Below are positions 28,128 through 36,867 of a stretch of DNA of 64,000 nucleotides, piece after piece. The notes under the pieces are model-generated. The model was not told where the DNA came from and ran no database searches. It saw only the letters and a list, made by a program, of their open reading frames with translations. The DNA is from Cohaesibacter haloalkalitolerans. Its GTDB lineage: Bacteria; Pseudomonadota; Alphaproteobacteria; Rhizobiales; Cohaesibacteraceae. Position numbers and translations under genes: made by a program. The DNA lies in assembly GCF_003574655.1 (NCBI RefSeq), contig NZ_QNUM01000003.1, positions 372,001 through 436,000 on the forward strand. The letters run 5' to 3'. The first letter of the stretch is position 1; every line of letters begins with the position of its first letter.

Positions 28128-28763
28128 TCAGTTGGCAAGCATGCCTTCAACGAAGCTGCGGGCTCCAATCACCCGTTCGCGCTTGTGGCGCTCGGCCTCC
28201 AGAATGGCGGAAACGGCTGCAAAGGCCTTCTCCAGATCATCATTGACGATGACATAGTCATATTCGTCCCAGTGGCTGATTTCGACGCGCGCATTATGCA
28301 GACGGCGCTCGATGACATCCTCGGAGTCTTCCGCCCGGCGAATAAGGCGATTCTTCAGTTCAGCCATGGAAGGCGGCAGCACGAATACCGTCACGATGTC
28401 CTTGCGGGCAGCCTTTTTCATCTGCAACGTACCCTGCCAGTCGATATCGAACAGCACGTCCTTGCCCTTCGACAGGGCCTCTTCAACCGGATCCCGCGGC
28501 GTGCCATAGAAATTGGAATGCACCTCAGCCCACTCCAGAAGATCGCCCCGATCCCGCATGGACACGAACTGCCGTTCGGACATGAAGTGATAATGCACGC
28601 CATCAATCTCGCTGCCGCGCTTGGGCCGCGTCGTGGCGGAAACGGAAAGCTGCAGATTGTCTTGCCTAGCCAGCAGATTGCGGCAGATGGTCGACTTGCC
28701 TGCGCCGGAGGGGGATGAAAGGACCAGCATCAACCCGCGTCGGATCATGGTATTTTCCGTCAT
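28128..28763 (-). CDS. gmk: Guanylate kinase
   Basis: A 211-aa GMP kinase (ATP + GMP to ADP + GDP). The Walker A loop is LSSPSGAGKST (about residues 15-25), followed by the GMP-binding block SVSATTRPKRGSEIDGVHYH and the lid region DLLEWAEVHSNFYGTP. The standard length supports the start at 28763, though MIRRG at 28748 has a slightly better upstream GGAAA. It lies 6 bp behind yicC, a pair kept in most proteobacteria. Confidence 0.97.
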   Translation of the reverse strand: MTENTMIRRGLMLVLSSPSGAGKSTICRNLLARQDNLQLSVSATTRPKRGSEIDGVHYHFMSERQFVSMRDRGDLLEWAEVHSNFYGTPRDPVEEALSKGKDVLFDIDWQGTLQMKKAARKDIVTVFVLPPSMAELKNRLIRRAEDSEDVIERRLHNARVEISHWDEYDYVIVNDDLEKAFAAVSAILEAERHKRERVIGARSFVEGMLAN

Positions 28764-28769
28764 TTTGGT

Positions 28770-29657
28770 TCACTCGACATTTTGGATTTGTTCACGCAGC
28801 TGCTCGATCGTTGCCTTGAGATCAAGGCCAATCGCGGTGAGGCTGGTGTCGTTGGATTTTGAACAGAGGGTGTTGGCCTCGCGGTTGAATTCCTGCGCCA
28901 GAAAGTCAAGCTTGCGCCCCACCGGCTTGTCTTCGGCAACAAGCGCCCGCACGGCAGCACAATGGGCATAGAGCCGGTCCAGCTCTTCCCGGACGTCGGC
29001 CTTGCCAGCCAGCAGCACGGCTTCCTGATAGAGCCGGTCCTCATCAAGGGACTTTTCCGCTTCCATGATGCGCTCGATCTGCTGGCGGAGCTTGGCCTTG
29101 ATGACATCAGCTGTCCGGGCCGGACAGTCCTCGGCCTGACGGGTCAGGCTTTCCAGCTCCTCGACCCGCTGCATCACGACCTTTTCAAGGGCCACACCTT
29201 CGCTCTGGCGCATTTTCATCAGATCACTGATGGCCTCCTTGAAACTGCCGAGCATCGCCTCAAGCAGCGCTTCATGAAGCTCTTCGCTTTCCCGTTCCTC
29301 AACCTGCTCCATGACCCCCTTGATGGAGAGAATGCCGTCAAGGCTGGGCTCGCTCGCATCAACCCGCCCCCGGATCGACGCCATGGCCTCCAGCACGGAA
29401 TCAAGCACCTGCTGGTTGATCTTCATGGTCTGGGTCGGCTCTTCATGCTGTACGGTCAGATTGACGTAGCAGGAGCCGCGCGACAGCCGCTCGCCCATGA
29501 TCGCGCGCACCGGGCGGTCGAGATCATCGAACCCGGCAGGCAGACGCAGACGCAGGTCCAGCCCCTTGCCGTTGACCGTCTTGATTTCCCAGGTCCAGTT
29601 ATATCTGCCAAAATTTCCACCCGTGCGAGTGAAACCGGTCATGCTAACAAGCGTCAT
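28770..29657 (-). CDS. YicC/YloC family endoribonuclease
   Basis: A 295-aa YicC-family protein. The N-terminus LVSMTGFTRTGGNFG and the following WEIKTVNGKGLDLRLRLP are the family hallmark; the C-terminal DUF1732 part has RKLDFLAQEFNREANTLCSKS and ends LKATIEQLREQIQNVE. YicC proteins have been shown to be metal-dependent endoribonucleases that affect sRNA stability in E. coli and B. subtilis; the role in alphaproteobacteria is less clear. AAGGAAAG lies 6 nt before the ATG at 29657. It is the promoter-proximal gene of yicC-gmk. Confidence 0.93.
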   Translation of the reverse strand: MTLVSMTGFTRTGGNFGRYNWTWEIKTVNGKGLDLRLRLPAGFDDLDRPVRAIMGERLSRGSCYVNLTVQHEEPTQTMKINQQVLDSVLEAMASIRGRVDASEPSLDGILSIKGVMEQVEERESEELHEALLEAMLGSFKEAISDLMKMRQSEGVALEKVVMQRVEELESLTRQAEDCPARTADVIKAKLRQQIERIMEAEKSLDEDRLYQEAVLLAGKADVREELDRLYAHCAAVRALVAEDKPVGRKLDFLAQEFNREANTLCSKSNDTSLTAIGLDLKATIEQLREQIQNVE

Positions 29658-29878
29658 GATGATCTTTCCTTGGATTGCCCAGCGAGCAGAAATGCATGCC
29701 ACGCTGTCCTGCGCGCATACCATCAGGATCGACAGGCGACCTGTCAAGCCCACCAGCCTCCGTGACACAGCAAAATGAGTGACAATTCAACCCTGCAATG
29801 TTTTACTGCGGAAAAAGCAATGCCAGATAGAGGCTAGCCCTCTTCCACCCTTTCAATCCCTGAGGCAAGGCAACAGGC

Positions 29879-30316
29879 ATGCCGCATCAGAAGGCCATAG
29901 AAACCCTTGAGCGATTCACGCTTTTGCCAGTCTCCAAGGCGAGCCTGTGCGCCAGTTTTGCCCTCCTCTATCTGACCCGCACCGGCCTCAGGCTGACAGA
30001 AGATCCGCTCTATACCGAGTCGATGAAAGGTGTTGTCTCGCGCACTCAGCACGGGGTCGATCTGGGCTGGGATTTCGAGACGGGCTTCATCCTTTCCCAC
30101 GCCACCGGGCAACGCAAGATCGTCCTGAGGAGCAGTCATGCCGACCTTGAGGCCATCCGTTATTTCATCGAGGTCGAGGACATAGTCCCCCAGACCGAAA
30201 CACCATTGAAGCTGCGGGTCAGCATCCCGCTTGAGATTTCCGGCGAAGAGGACATCCGGCACGCTCTTTCCAGTGCAGCAGTCATCTTTGAGAATGACCG
30301 GGAGCAGATCCACTAG
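29879..30316 (+). CDS. Hypothetical protein
   Basis: A 145-aa protein that I do not recognise. It starts MPHQKAIETLERFTLLPV, has a mildly hydrophobic stretch (SLCASFALLYLTRTGLRL, about residues 22-39) too weak to be a sure membrane segment, and a C-terminal acidic part. The composition and codon use look like a real alphaproteobacterial gene, and the long opposite-strand frame over it has poor composition and is taken as its shadow. No clear promoter or terminator was seen. It stands alone, divergent from yicC and convergent with mltG. Confidence 0.55.
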   Translation: MPHQKAIETLERFTLLPVSKASLCASFALLYLTRTGLRLTEDPLYTESMKGVVSRTQHGVDLGWDFETGFILSHATGQRKIVLRSSHADLEAIRYFIEVEDIVPQTETPLKLRVSIPLEISGEEDIRHALSSAAVIFENDREQIH

Positions 30317-30422
30317 CCCGTTACCGGCGCACCCTTGGCCCATTTCGGTCGATAGAAAAAGGGCGACCGCAGGATCCCCACGGCCGCCCCAATTTGTGAC
30401 CAGAAAGCCAGCTCTATCAACC

Positions 30423-31859
30423 CTATTCCGCTGGCTTTTCCTCGGTTGCAGCCGGCTCGGCAGGTGAGGCCTCGCCCGCCTGTTTTTGCGCCTCGATGCG
30501 CTGCTTTTCGATCTCGCGCCAACGCCGAACATTATCGTTGTGCTGTTTGAGCGTTTCGGAGAAGACATGCCCACCGGTGCCATCAGCCACGAAATAGAGC
30601 TCCTTGGTGCGGCTCGGATTAGCCACAGCCTCCAAGGAGGCCCGCCCCGGATTGGCAATCGGCCCCGGGGTCAGCCCCGGTATCAGATAGGTATTATAGT
30701 CGGTCTTCTTGTCCAGATCGGACCGGAAGATCGGGCGATCCTTTGGCTTTCCCTGTCCGCCGAAGATGCCATAGATCACGGTCGGGTCGGACTGCAACTT
30801 GATACCCTGATTGAGGCGATTGATGAAGACACCGGCCACACGGGTCCTTTCGGAAGCCTTGCCGGTTTCCTTCTCGACGATGGACGCCAGCGTTACCAGC
30901 TCTTCCTTGGTTTTCAGCGGCAAATCAGGCGACCGGCGCGACCAGATCTCATTGATAGCGCGCTGGTGCGCATCGGCCATCCGCTCGACCATTTCCTGTC
31001 GCGTCGTACCGCGGGAGAATTTGTAGGTCTCTGGCAGCAGAGTACCTTCGGCTGGCAGCTCCTTGAGCGACCCGACCAGAATGTCATTCTCATCCAGAAC
31101 CTGGGCGATCTGATAGGAGGTGTAGCCTTCCGGAATCGTCACAGAGTGCAGAATGGATTTGCCGGACGTCAGAATCTGCATCACCTGCATCATCGAGACG
31201 CCGGGGCTGAACAGATACTCGCCAGCCTTCAGCTTGGTATCCTGACGATAGATCTGGACGCCATAATTGAAAATCGTCTGGTCACTTATCACATTCTGAC
31301 GTTCGAGAATCTCGGCAATGGTCCCCAGCCCGGTTCCGCCACTCACAAGAATGGTTTTCTCCTGCTTGAGCGGCCCTTCCTCGATGAAGGTCTGCTTGCC
31401 GTAATAGAGCAACCCGCCAATGGCAAGAACGCAGAGCAGCAGCACCGTGATGACGAAATTCATGAACACCACGATCGGATGCCGGACAGCCTTCGAGCGG
31501 GTTGGCGGCGGCGGCGGCGTATCGGGTTCGATGGCCTGACGCGCGCTCTTGGGCGCCTTCACCTCACCGGTATCATTGATCGCCGCAGCGACCGGTTCCG
31601 CTTTCTGCAAAGTCTCGGTATCGCTCGATGCTTCGGGTTCGGACTTGTCCTTTCCGGTGTCATCTCCTGCGGTCTTGTCCCCAATCTCTTCGGTGTCAGA
31701 TGTCTTTTCGGTGTCGGACGTCTCATCCGACGGGGCCTTCTCGTCTGAGGTATCCGTTTGGGAGGACTGCTCGCTCTTCTCCGCAGCTTCCTGCGTTTCT
31801 GCGCGCTTGTCTTCGTCAGCACCCAGAAGCTCGTCCTTGTCGTCTTTTCCGTCTACCAT
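30423..31859 (-). CDS. mltG: Endolytic murein transglycosylase MltG
   Basis: A 478-aa YceG/MltG protein that cuts nascent glycan chains at the outer face of the inner membrane and so sets strand length. The first 110 residues are a low-complexity cytoplasmic tail rich in Asp, Glu, Ser and Thr; one membrane helix follows (FVITVLLLCVLAIGGLLYYG, about 133-152). The LysM-like and catalytic parts include LPETYKFSRGT and LASIVEKETGKASER with the catalytic Glu, then LQSDPTVIYG and YNTYLIPGLTPGPIANPG. The acidic tail is longer than in E. coli. It lies downstream of fabF on the same strand, the usual fabF-mltG order. Confidence 0.95.
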   Translation of the reverse strand: MVDGKDDKDELLGADEDKRAETQEAAEKSEQSSQTDTSDEKAPSDETSDTEKTSDTEEIGDKTAGDDTGKDKSEPEASSDTETLQKAEPVAAAINDTGEVKAPKSARQAIEPDTPPPPPTRSKAVRHPIVVFMNFVITVLLLCVLAIGGLLYYGKQTFIEEGPLKQEKTILVSGGTGLGTIAEILERQNVISDQTIFNYGVQIYRQDTKLKAGEYLFSPGVSMMQVMQILTSGKSILHSVTIPEGYTSYQIAQVLDENDILVGSLKELPAEGTLLPETYKFSRGTTRQEMVERMADAHQRAINEIWSRRSPDLPLKTKEELVTLASIVEKETGKASERTRVAGVFINRLNQGIKLQSDPTVIYGIFGGQGKPKDRPIFRSDLDKKTDYNTYLIPGLTPGPIANPGRASLEAVANPSRTKELYFVADGTGGHVFSETLKQHNDNVRRWREIEKQRIEAQKQAGEASPAEPAATEEKPAE

Positions 31860-32174
31860 ATCTGCCTCAAGTCAAGATGGTCATCAATTGCGAAAGACCC
31901 GGCAAGGATATACCGGGAAGGCCTGCTGGCCCGAAATCGAAATGGAACCCGCACCCGGTCATTAAATCAGCCCGGCATCAGGGATCAAATAGCTGTCACA
32001 TAAAATATCTGCGCCCTCAAGCAATCAAGCATTCATAGGTCAGACGCTGTACGGAAGTTTCGTGGCGAAAAAGAGACGGCCCGAGGCCGCCTCTTGTCCA
32101 TGGTCGTGGGTTGCCGTCTCGCGGTGCGTCGGCATAAGGCCGCCAGTACTCCGCGATGCCTCACCCCGGATTTG
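31860..32174. other. Intergenic region, fabF / mltG (315 bp)
   Basis: No gene is supported. It contains the fabF terminator (32065-32095) and must contain the mltG promoter on the minus strand. The AT-rich stretch near 31990-32010 is the likely place, but no -35/-10 pair is good enough to list. Confidence 0.5.
32065..32095 (-). terminator. Terminator of fabF
   Basis: An 11-bp stem with a G-U pair (32071-32081 with 32085-32095) and 3-nt loop; the minus strand then reads TTTCG after CTCTTT, giving a short U run. Confidence 0.75.
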
Positions 32175-33437
32175 TCAGTCTACCGCCCGCAAGATCAGCG
32201 ACGCATTGGTGCCGCCAAAGCCGAAGGAGTTGGACAGCACGACCTTGATGTCCATCTTCTTGGGAGTGTGGGGAACCAGGTCGATCTTGGTATCGACGGA
32301 AGGGTTGTCGAGGTTGAGCGTCGCAGGTGCTATCTGATCGCGAATTGCGAGGATCGAGAAAATGGCCTCGACAGCCCCGGCAGCGCCCAGAAGATGGCCG
32401 ACAGCCGATTTCGTCGACGACATGGTGAGACCATCAGCCGCATCACCGACCAGCCGTTCGATGGCCCGAAGCTCGATTTCGTCCCCAAGTGGCGTCGACG
32501 TGCCGTGAGCGTTCACATAATCGATCTGGTCCGGCGTGATACCGGCACGCTTCATGGCTGCACTCATGCAACGGAAGGCACCATCGCCATCCTCGGACGG
32601 AGCAGTGATGTGATAGGCGTCACCGGACATGCCATAGCCGATGACTTCGGCATAGATCTTGGCACCGCGCGCCTTGGCATGTTCATATTCTTCCAGAACG
32701 ACCACACCGGCGCCCTCACCCATGACAAAGCCATCGCGGTCCTTGTCATACGGGCGGGAAGCCTTCTCCGGCGTATCGTTGAAATTGGTGGACAGGGCCC
32801 GGCAGGCAGCAAACCCTGCAAGGGCAAGACGCCCGATAGGCGATTCGGTGCCACCGGCGACCATCACGTCCGCATCCCCCAAGGCAATCAGTCGGGCTGC
32901 ATCGCCGATGGCATGGGCACCGGTTGAGCAGGCCGTAACAACCGCATGGTTGGGGCCCTTCAGACCGTGCCGGATGGAAACATAGCCGGACGCCAGGTTG
33001 ATCAGACGGCCGGGAATAAAGAATGGGCTGATGCGGCGCGGGCCCTTTTCCTGCAAGTCATAGGCAGCCTTCTCGATGCCCAGCAGACCACCGATACCGG
33101 ACCCGATCATCACACCACTGACGATCTGGTCTTCATAGCTCTCAGGCTTCCAGTTTGCATCGGCCAAAGCTTCGTCAGCCGCTGCAATCGCGTAGACGAT
33201 AAAGGGGTCGATCTTGCGCTGTTCCTTGACAGGCAGAACATCATCGGGGTTGAACGTCCCGTTGGTGCCATCGCCCAAAGGCAGCTGACAGGCCACACGA
33301 CAGGCCAGATCGTCGGTCTCGAAGCCGGTTGGACGTTTCGCGCCGCTCTTGCCTGCAAGTATATTTGACCAGGTCGTTTCAACTCCATTGCCAAGCGGGC
33401 TGACCATCCCCAAACCGGTTACGACAACTCGTCTCAT
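32175..33437 (-). CDS. fabF: 3-oxoacyl-[ACP] synthase II
   Basis: A 420-aa elongating condensing enzyme (KAS II) of type II fatty-acid synthesis. The Cys-His-His triad is visible: TACSTGAHAIGDA with Cys170, VNAHGTSTPLGD, and KSAVGHLLGAAG. It begins MRRVVVTGLGMVSPLGNGVE; the in-frame region upstream lacks family similarity and GGAGACTGAGG precedes this ATG. It is downstream of acpP on the same strand, with a terminator-like hairpin between them. Confidence 0.97.
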   Translation of the reverse strand: MRRVVVTGLGMVSPLGNGVETTWSNILAGKSGAKRPTGFETDDLACRVACQLPLGDGTNGTFNPDDVLPVKEQRKIDPFIVYAIAAADEALADANWKPESYEDQIVSGVMIGSGIGGLLGIEKAAYDLQEKGPRRISPFFIPGRLINLASGYVSIRHGLKGPNHAVVTACSTGAHAIGDAARLIALGDADVMVAGGTESPIGRLALAGFAACRALSTNFNDTPEKASRPYDKDRDGFVMGEGAGVVVLEEYEHAKARGAKIYAEVIGYGMSGDAYHITAPSEDGDGAFRCMSAAMKRAGITPDQIDYVNAHGTSTPLGDEIELRAIERLVGDAADGLTMSSTKSAVGHLLGAAGAVEAIFSILAIRDQIAPATLNLDNPSVDTKIDLVPHTPKKMDIKVVLSNSFGFGGTNASLILRAVD

Positions 33438-33633
33438 CCTCAGTCTCCAAATATTCTTGTTTATACCCTCGCCTCTTCCGGATTCTATCGGGGGCGAGTG
33501 AACCTTCACACTTTTATTACCCGGAAAAGCCACAGGACGTAAGCTTTTTTCAGGAGTTATTCATTTCAGACTTACCCAGCCAGTTCAAGCAGGTAAAAAG
33601 CCCAGCTTGGGCAAATGGGTGCCTTGGTCGTGA

Positions 33634-33671
33634 AAACAAAAAACCGGAAGGAGCAAGGCCCCTTCCGGTTT
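33634..33671 (-). terminator. Terminator after acpP
   Basis: An 11-bp perfect stem (33641-33651 with 33661-33671) and 9-nt loop, followed on the minus strand by TTTGTTTT. It lies about 45 bp after the acpP stop, so acpP gives an abundant short transcript and fabF may depend on readthrough or its own promoter. Confidence 0.85.
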
Positions 33672-33716
33672 CAAAATCACCATTTGGACCAAGATAGAAT
33701 GGTCCCGCCGAGCAGA

Positions 33717-33953
33717 TTAGCTGGCAGCCTTGGTCAGGAAGGAGACAGCGTCGCCGACCGTCTGGATGGTCTCGGCAGCGTCATCAGGAATCTCGGTTCC
33801 GAATTCTTCTTCAAAAGCCATGACCAGCTCAACGGTATCAAGGCTGTCTGCGCCCAGATCGTCGATGAAGCTTGCAGTGTCGGTAACTTTTTCAGCGTCA
33901 ACGCCGAGATGTTCGATCACGATTTTTTTTACGCGTTCAGCGATATCGCTCAT
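33717..33953 (-). CDS. acpP: Acyl carrier protein
   Basis: A 78-aa acidic ACP, the carrier of growing acyl chains. The 4'-phosphopantetheine site is Ser37 in [15 protein letters not shown]. It has the usual [19 protein letters not shown] start and four-helix length. AGGAAAG precedes the ATG. The gene has a 335-bp upstream region of its own and a strong terminator, as expected for one of the most highly expressed genes in the cell. Confidence 0.98.
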   Translation of the reverse strand: MSDIAERVKKIVIEHLGVDAEKVTDTASFIDDLGADSLDTVELVMAFEEEFGTEIPDDAAETIQTVGDAVSFLTKAAS

Positions 33954-34288
33954 TTTCTTTCCTCAAAATTAGCGTTCGATCAAGTTTGGAAAAACAGCTT
34001 GCTTTGGCCAATTGCCGAACAAATCTCTTTCCCGATTTTGCACACTGCCAATTGGCCCACCAGATCCGACCTTAGAATCCTGCACAGTGAACCTGGCTGT
34101 TAAACCGCTTCCAATCAGCCAATTACAGATGGCCATCACCGGAATTCGCGCGGTTCGTAACACACTTTCTTGCGCTTGAGAAGATCAGGAATGAGCCAGA
34201 GAAGCAATTGTTTCCTTCTTCCCATCCTTTTCCAAGCAATTAAAACCGTCTTTTTAAGAAATTCAACCAAAAAGACGCTTCGATCCTG
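33954..34288. other. Intergenic region, fabG / acpP (335 bp)
   Basis: No gene is supported. It is AT-richer than its surroundings and holds the acpP promoter on the minus strand and a possible fabG terminator (34247-34277). Three GCCAATTGG-like elements lie at 34006-34016, 34047-34056 (a perfect 10-bp palindrome) and 34118-34126; the same element recurs in other leaders of this window. Confidence 0.5.
34247..34277 (-). terminator. Possible terminator of fabG
   Basis: A 9-bp stem (34247-34255 with 34269-34277) with a 13-nt loop; on the minus strand it is followed by GTTTTAATT. The stem is AT-rich, so the call is moderate. Confidence 0.45.
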
Positions 34289-35029
34289 TCAGATCATTGC
34301 CATGCCGCCGTTGACATGGAGAGTTTGACCCGTGACATAGGCCGCTTCGTCACTAGCCAAGTAAACTGCAGCACTTGCTACTTCTTCAGGCAGCCCCATG
34401 CGCGCGGCCGGAATCGCCGCATTGATGGCTTCCTGCTGCTTCTCATTGAGCTTGTCGGTCATCGCCGTCTTGATGAAGCCCGGCGCGATGCAGTTGGCCG
34501 TGATGCCCCTGTTGGCAACTTCCTGAGCGAGGGATTTGGTCATGCCGATCATCCCAGCCTTGGCTGCGGCATAATTACCCTGCCCCGGATTGCCGGTTAC
34601 ACCGACCACCGAGGAGATGGAGATGATGCGACCATGGCGGCGTTTCATCATGCCGCGCAGAACGGCGCGCGACAGACGCATGGCCGACGTCAGATTGACC
34701 GTCAGCACCTGTTCCCAATCCTCGTCCTTCATCCGCATGAAGAGGCCATCACGAGTAATGCCAGCATTGTTCACCAGAATGTCGAGCTGTCCCATGGCCG
34801 CTTCCGCATCGCTGGCCAGAGAGGCGATGGATGCAGCGTCGGACAGGTTCGCAGGTGTGACAAACACGCGCTCGCCCCCCAGTTTCTCCGCCAGAGCCTC
34901 AAGAGCTTCAACACGGGTACCAGAGAGGGTCACAGTTGCCCCCTGAGCATGCAGCGCCACAGCAATCGCTTCGCCGATTCCACCACTGGCTCCGGTCACC
35001 AGAGCGCACTTCCCGCTCAAATCGAACAT
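34289..35029 (-). CDS. fabG: 3-oxoacyl-[ACP] reductase
   Basis: A 246-aa SDR that reduces 3-oxoacyl-ACP with NADPH. It shows the cofactor loop TGASGGIGE (residues 12-20), NNAGITRDGLFMRM (about 87-100) and the catalytic Ser139/140, Tyr153 and Lys157 in SISSVVGVTGNPGQGNYAAA and following. The C-terminus ends in the tetramer contact GQTLHVNGGMAMI. GGAGG precedes the ATG at 35029. It lies 170 bp behind fabD; a short hairpin (35062-35078) sits in that gap. Confidence 0.97.
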   Translation of the reverse strand: MFDLSGKCALVTGASGGIGEAIAVALHAQGATVTLSGTRVEALEALAEKLGGERVFVTPANLSDAASIASLASDAEAAMGQLDILVNNAGITRDGLFMRMKDEDWEQVLTVNLTSAMRLSRAVLRGMMKRRHGRIISISSVVGVTGNPGQGNYAAAKAGMIGMTKSLAQEVANRGITANCIAPGFIKTAMTDKLNEKQQEAINAAIPAARMGLPEEVASAAVYLASDEAAYVTGQTLHVNGGMAMI

Positions 35030-35061
35030 AATGTCTACCTCCAAGAGCACCACCCGTTCAT

Positions 35062-35078
35062 CCATCATGAAATGATGG
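35062..35078 (-). repeat. 7-bp inverted repeat in the fabD-fabG gap
   Basis: CCATCAT at 35062-35068 is matched by ATGATGG at 35072-35078 with a 3-nt loop, about 35 bp before the fabG start. It could be an RNA hairpin or an operator; no T run follows, so it is not a typical terminator. Confidence 0.45.
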
Positions 35079-35199
35079 GCTCATTGTTTCAGTCAAAGGA
35101 AGCCAAAGACAGCATCTTCTGCGAGCAGATCCGCCGTCTTGGGCTAAAGGATATTCGAGCCTTGGATATACGCATCCATATCGGATTTGCAAATGCCTG

Positions 35200-36141
35200 T
35201 CAGGCGAGTTTTCCAAGAGCAAGGTCGATATCGGCAGGTTCGCCCACGTTGAACGTCTCGATTCCCTTGACAATCCGCTTGGCAAGACCGGACAGCACCT
35301 TGCCGGTGCCGATCTCGAACAGGCAGTCAACCCCGTTGCCAGCAAGCCATGCAACAGATTCGGACCAGCGCACCATGCCGGTAACCTGATCAACCAGATG
35401 CTTGCGAATGGCTTCCGGCTCCGACACGGAGCTGGCCAGAACGTTGGCAACAACCGGAACAGCAGGCTTGTGGATGGTAATACCGGCCAGCGCTTCGGCC
35501 ATGGCTTCGGCAGCAGGCGCCATCAGGGCGCAATGGAAAGGTGCGCTCACCGGCAGCAACAGAGCGCGCTTGGCGCCCTTCTCCTTGGCAAGGGCAGCTG
35601 CGCGTTCGATGGCATCCCTGGCACCGGAGATCACGACCTGACCGGTCGCATTGTCATTGGCCACCTGGCAGACTTCGCCATCGGCGGCTTCTGCGGTAAT
35701 CGCCTTGACTTCATCCATGGTCAAACCGAGCACGGCTGCCATTGCGCCTTCTCCGACCGGAACAGCTTTCTGCATGGCATCGCCACGGATGCGCAAAAGG
35801 CGGGCCGTGTCGCCAAGGCTCAGAGCGCCCGAAGCGGCAAGCGCGGAGTATTCCCCAAGGGAGTGCCCTGCGACATAGGCAACCTTCTTGGCCAGAACCA
35901 GTCCCTTCTCTTCCAGCACCCGCAGCGCAGCGATGGACGCAGCCATCAGCGCCGGCTGGGCGTTGCGCGTGAGGGTCAGCACATCGGCCGGGCCATTCCA
36001 CATGATGTCGGAGAGCTTTTCACCCAGAGCGTCGTTGACTTCTTCATACACTGCACGTGCGACAGCGAACTCGTCGGCCAGAGCCTTGCCCATGCCAACA
36101 GCCTGACTACCCTGTCCGGGAAAAGTAAAAGCTACACTCAT
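35200..36141 (-). CDS. fabD: Malonyl-CoA:ACP transacylase
   Basis: A 313-aa FabD that loads malonate from CoA onto ACP. It shows the N-terminal FPGQGSQAVGMGKAL, the nucleophile elbow GHSLGEYSALAASG with Ser94, the substrate Arg region and the catalytic His in LPVSAPFHCALM. Length is standard. It is the first gene of fabD-fabG and has a good promoter at 36308-36336 with a tandem 11-bp repeat between promoter and gene. Confidence 0.97.
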   Translation of the reverse strand: MSVAFTFPGQGSQAVGMGKALADEFAVARAVYEEVNDALGEKLSDIMWNGPADVLTLTRNAQPALMAASIAALRVLEEKGLVLAKKVAYVAGHSLGEYSALAASGALSLGDTARLLRIRGDAMQKAVPVGEGAMAAVLGLTMDEVKAITAEAADGEVCQVANDNATGQVVISGARDAIERAAALAKEKGAKRALLLPVSAPFHCALMAPAAEAMAEALAGITIHKPAVPVVANVLASSVSEPEAIRKHLVDQVTGMVRWSESVAWLAGNGVDCLFEIGTGKVLSGLAKRIVKGIETFNVGEPADIDLALGKLA

Positions 36142-36268
36142 GACGTTTCAACCTTGTTCGTTATTTCGGGCGCTTCGTTTTCTTGCGCCTCGATACTTCC
36201 TGCGCCCAAAGCGCACCCTTTCAAAAGAGCCATCCGGACCGGACAACAAGCGCTCAATCGGGCCATTC

Positions 36269-36290
36269 TTGACAGCTTTTTGACAGCTTT
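36269..36290. repeat. Tandem 11-bp direct repeat in the fabD leader
   Basis: TTGACAGCTTT occurs twice with no gap (36269-36279 and 36280-36290), about 18-40 bp downstream of the fabD -10. The spacing of one helical turn suits a protein binding side by side. Confidence 0.7.
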
Positions 36291-36307
36291 ATGAAATTCT
36301 TCGTTCG

Positions 36308-36336
36308 CTAATGGATTTATTGATCGACAGAGTCAA
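36308..36336 (-). promoter_or_regulatory. Promoter of fabD, with an overlapping GANTC site
   Basis: On the minus strand TTGACT and CATTAG are 17 bp apart. The -35 overlaps a GACTC, a CcrM methylation target (GANTC). Confidence 0.5.
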
Positions 36337-36711
36337 GACTTTAGCAGCAGAACGATGCGGATTCTTGGGCTTTTCACGCAAAACAGGCACCACCGGTGAC
36401 GCTTATTCACGGCGCAAGTTCGCCAAATGGCCAAAATAGCAGACCACCTGCCCATGGAAAAGGTAACGACTTTACCTCATTCACAAGCCTGTCACACTAG
36501 AAAAGGCAACGCTGGACAACAGATCACTGGCGCCATGTTACAGACATCCGCAAGCAGCGGCACCTCAAAAGGTGTTTCAAACAGCGGCAGCGCCTCACGC
36601 CCCCCCATTACAACTGGCAAATAGGAACTGAGGCCGATCCAATCAGCCGCAGGAAACATCGCGCGCATGGTTGCGATGCCCACATTTCCCGCAGAAACGT
36701 TGAATTTTGCC

Positions 36712-36739
36712 TTGCCAATTGAAAAAATTCGGCTATAAA
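36712..36739 (+). promoter_or_regulatory. Promoter of the rpsF operon
   Basis: TTGCCA and TATAAA are separated by 16 bp. It gives a leader of about 230 nt before the rpsF start, long enough to hold the structures described at 36868-36918. Confidence 0.55.
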
Positions 36740-36867
36740 GCCCGGATCAGCTTGGCGAGGCCGAGGGCTGAAAGGAAGACTATTGTCCGCATTCTGCACT
36801 GTTCCATGGAACAGCCAGAAGCGAGATCGATAGCAGGAAAGAGATCTTTCCGACTTCCGGTGTCTTC

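Noticed and set aside
29834-30658. A 274-codon minus-strand frame over the orphan 145-aa gene
   Set aside because: Poor composition, and it runs into the mltG end; the plus-strand frame reads better as a protein. This choice is not certain.
36492-36683. A 63-codon minus-strand frame that looks protein-like (PAADWIGLSSYLPVVMGGRE)
   Set aside because: Could be a remnant or small gene, but no family was recognised and no start signal was seen, so it is not listed as a gene.
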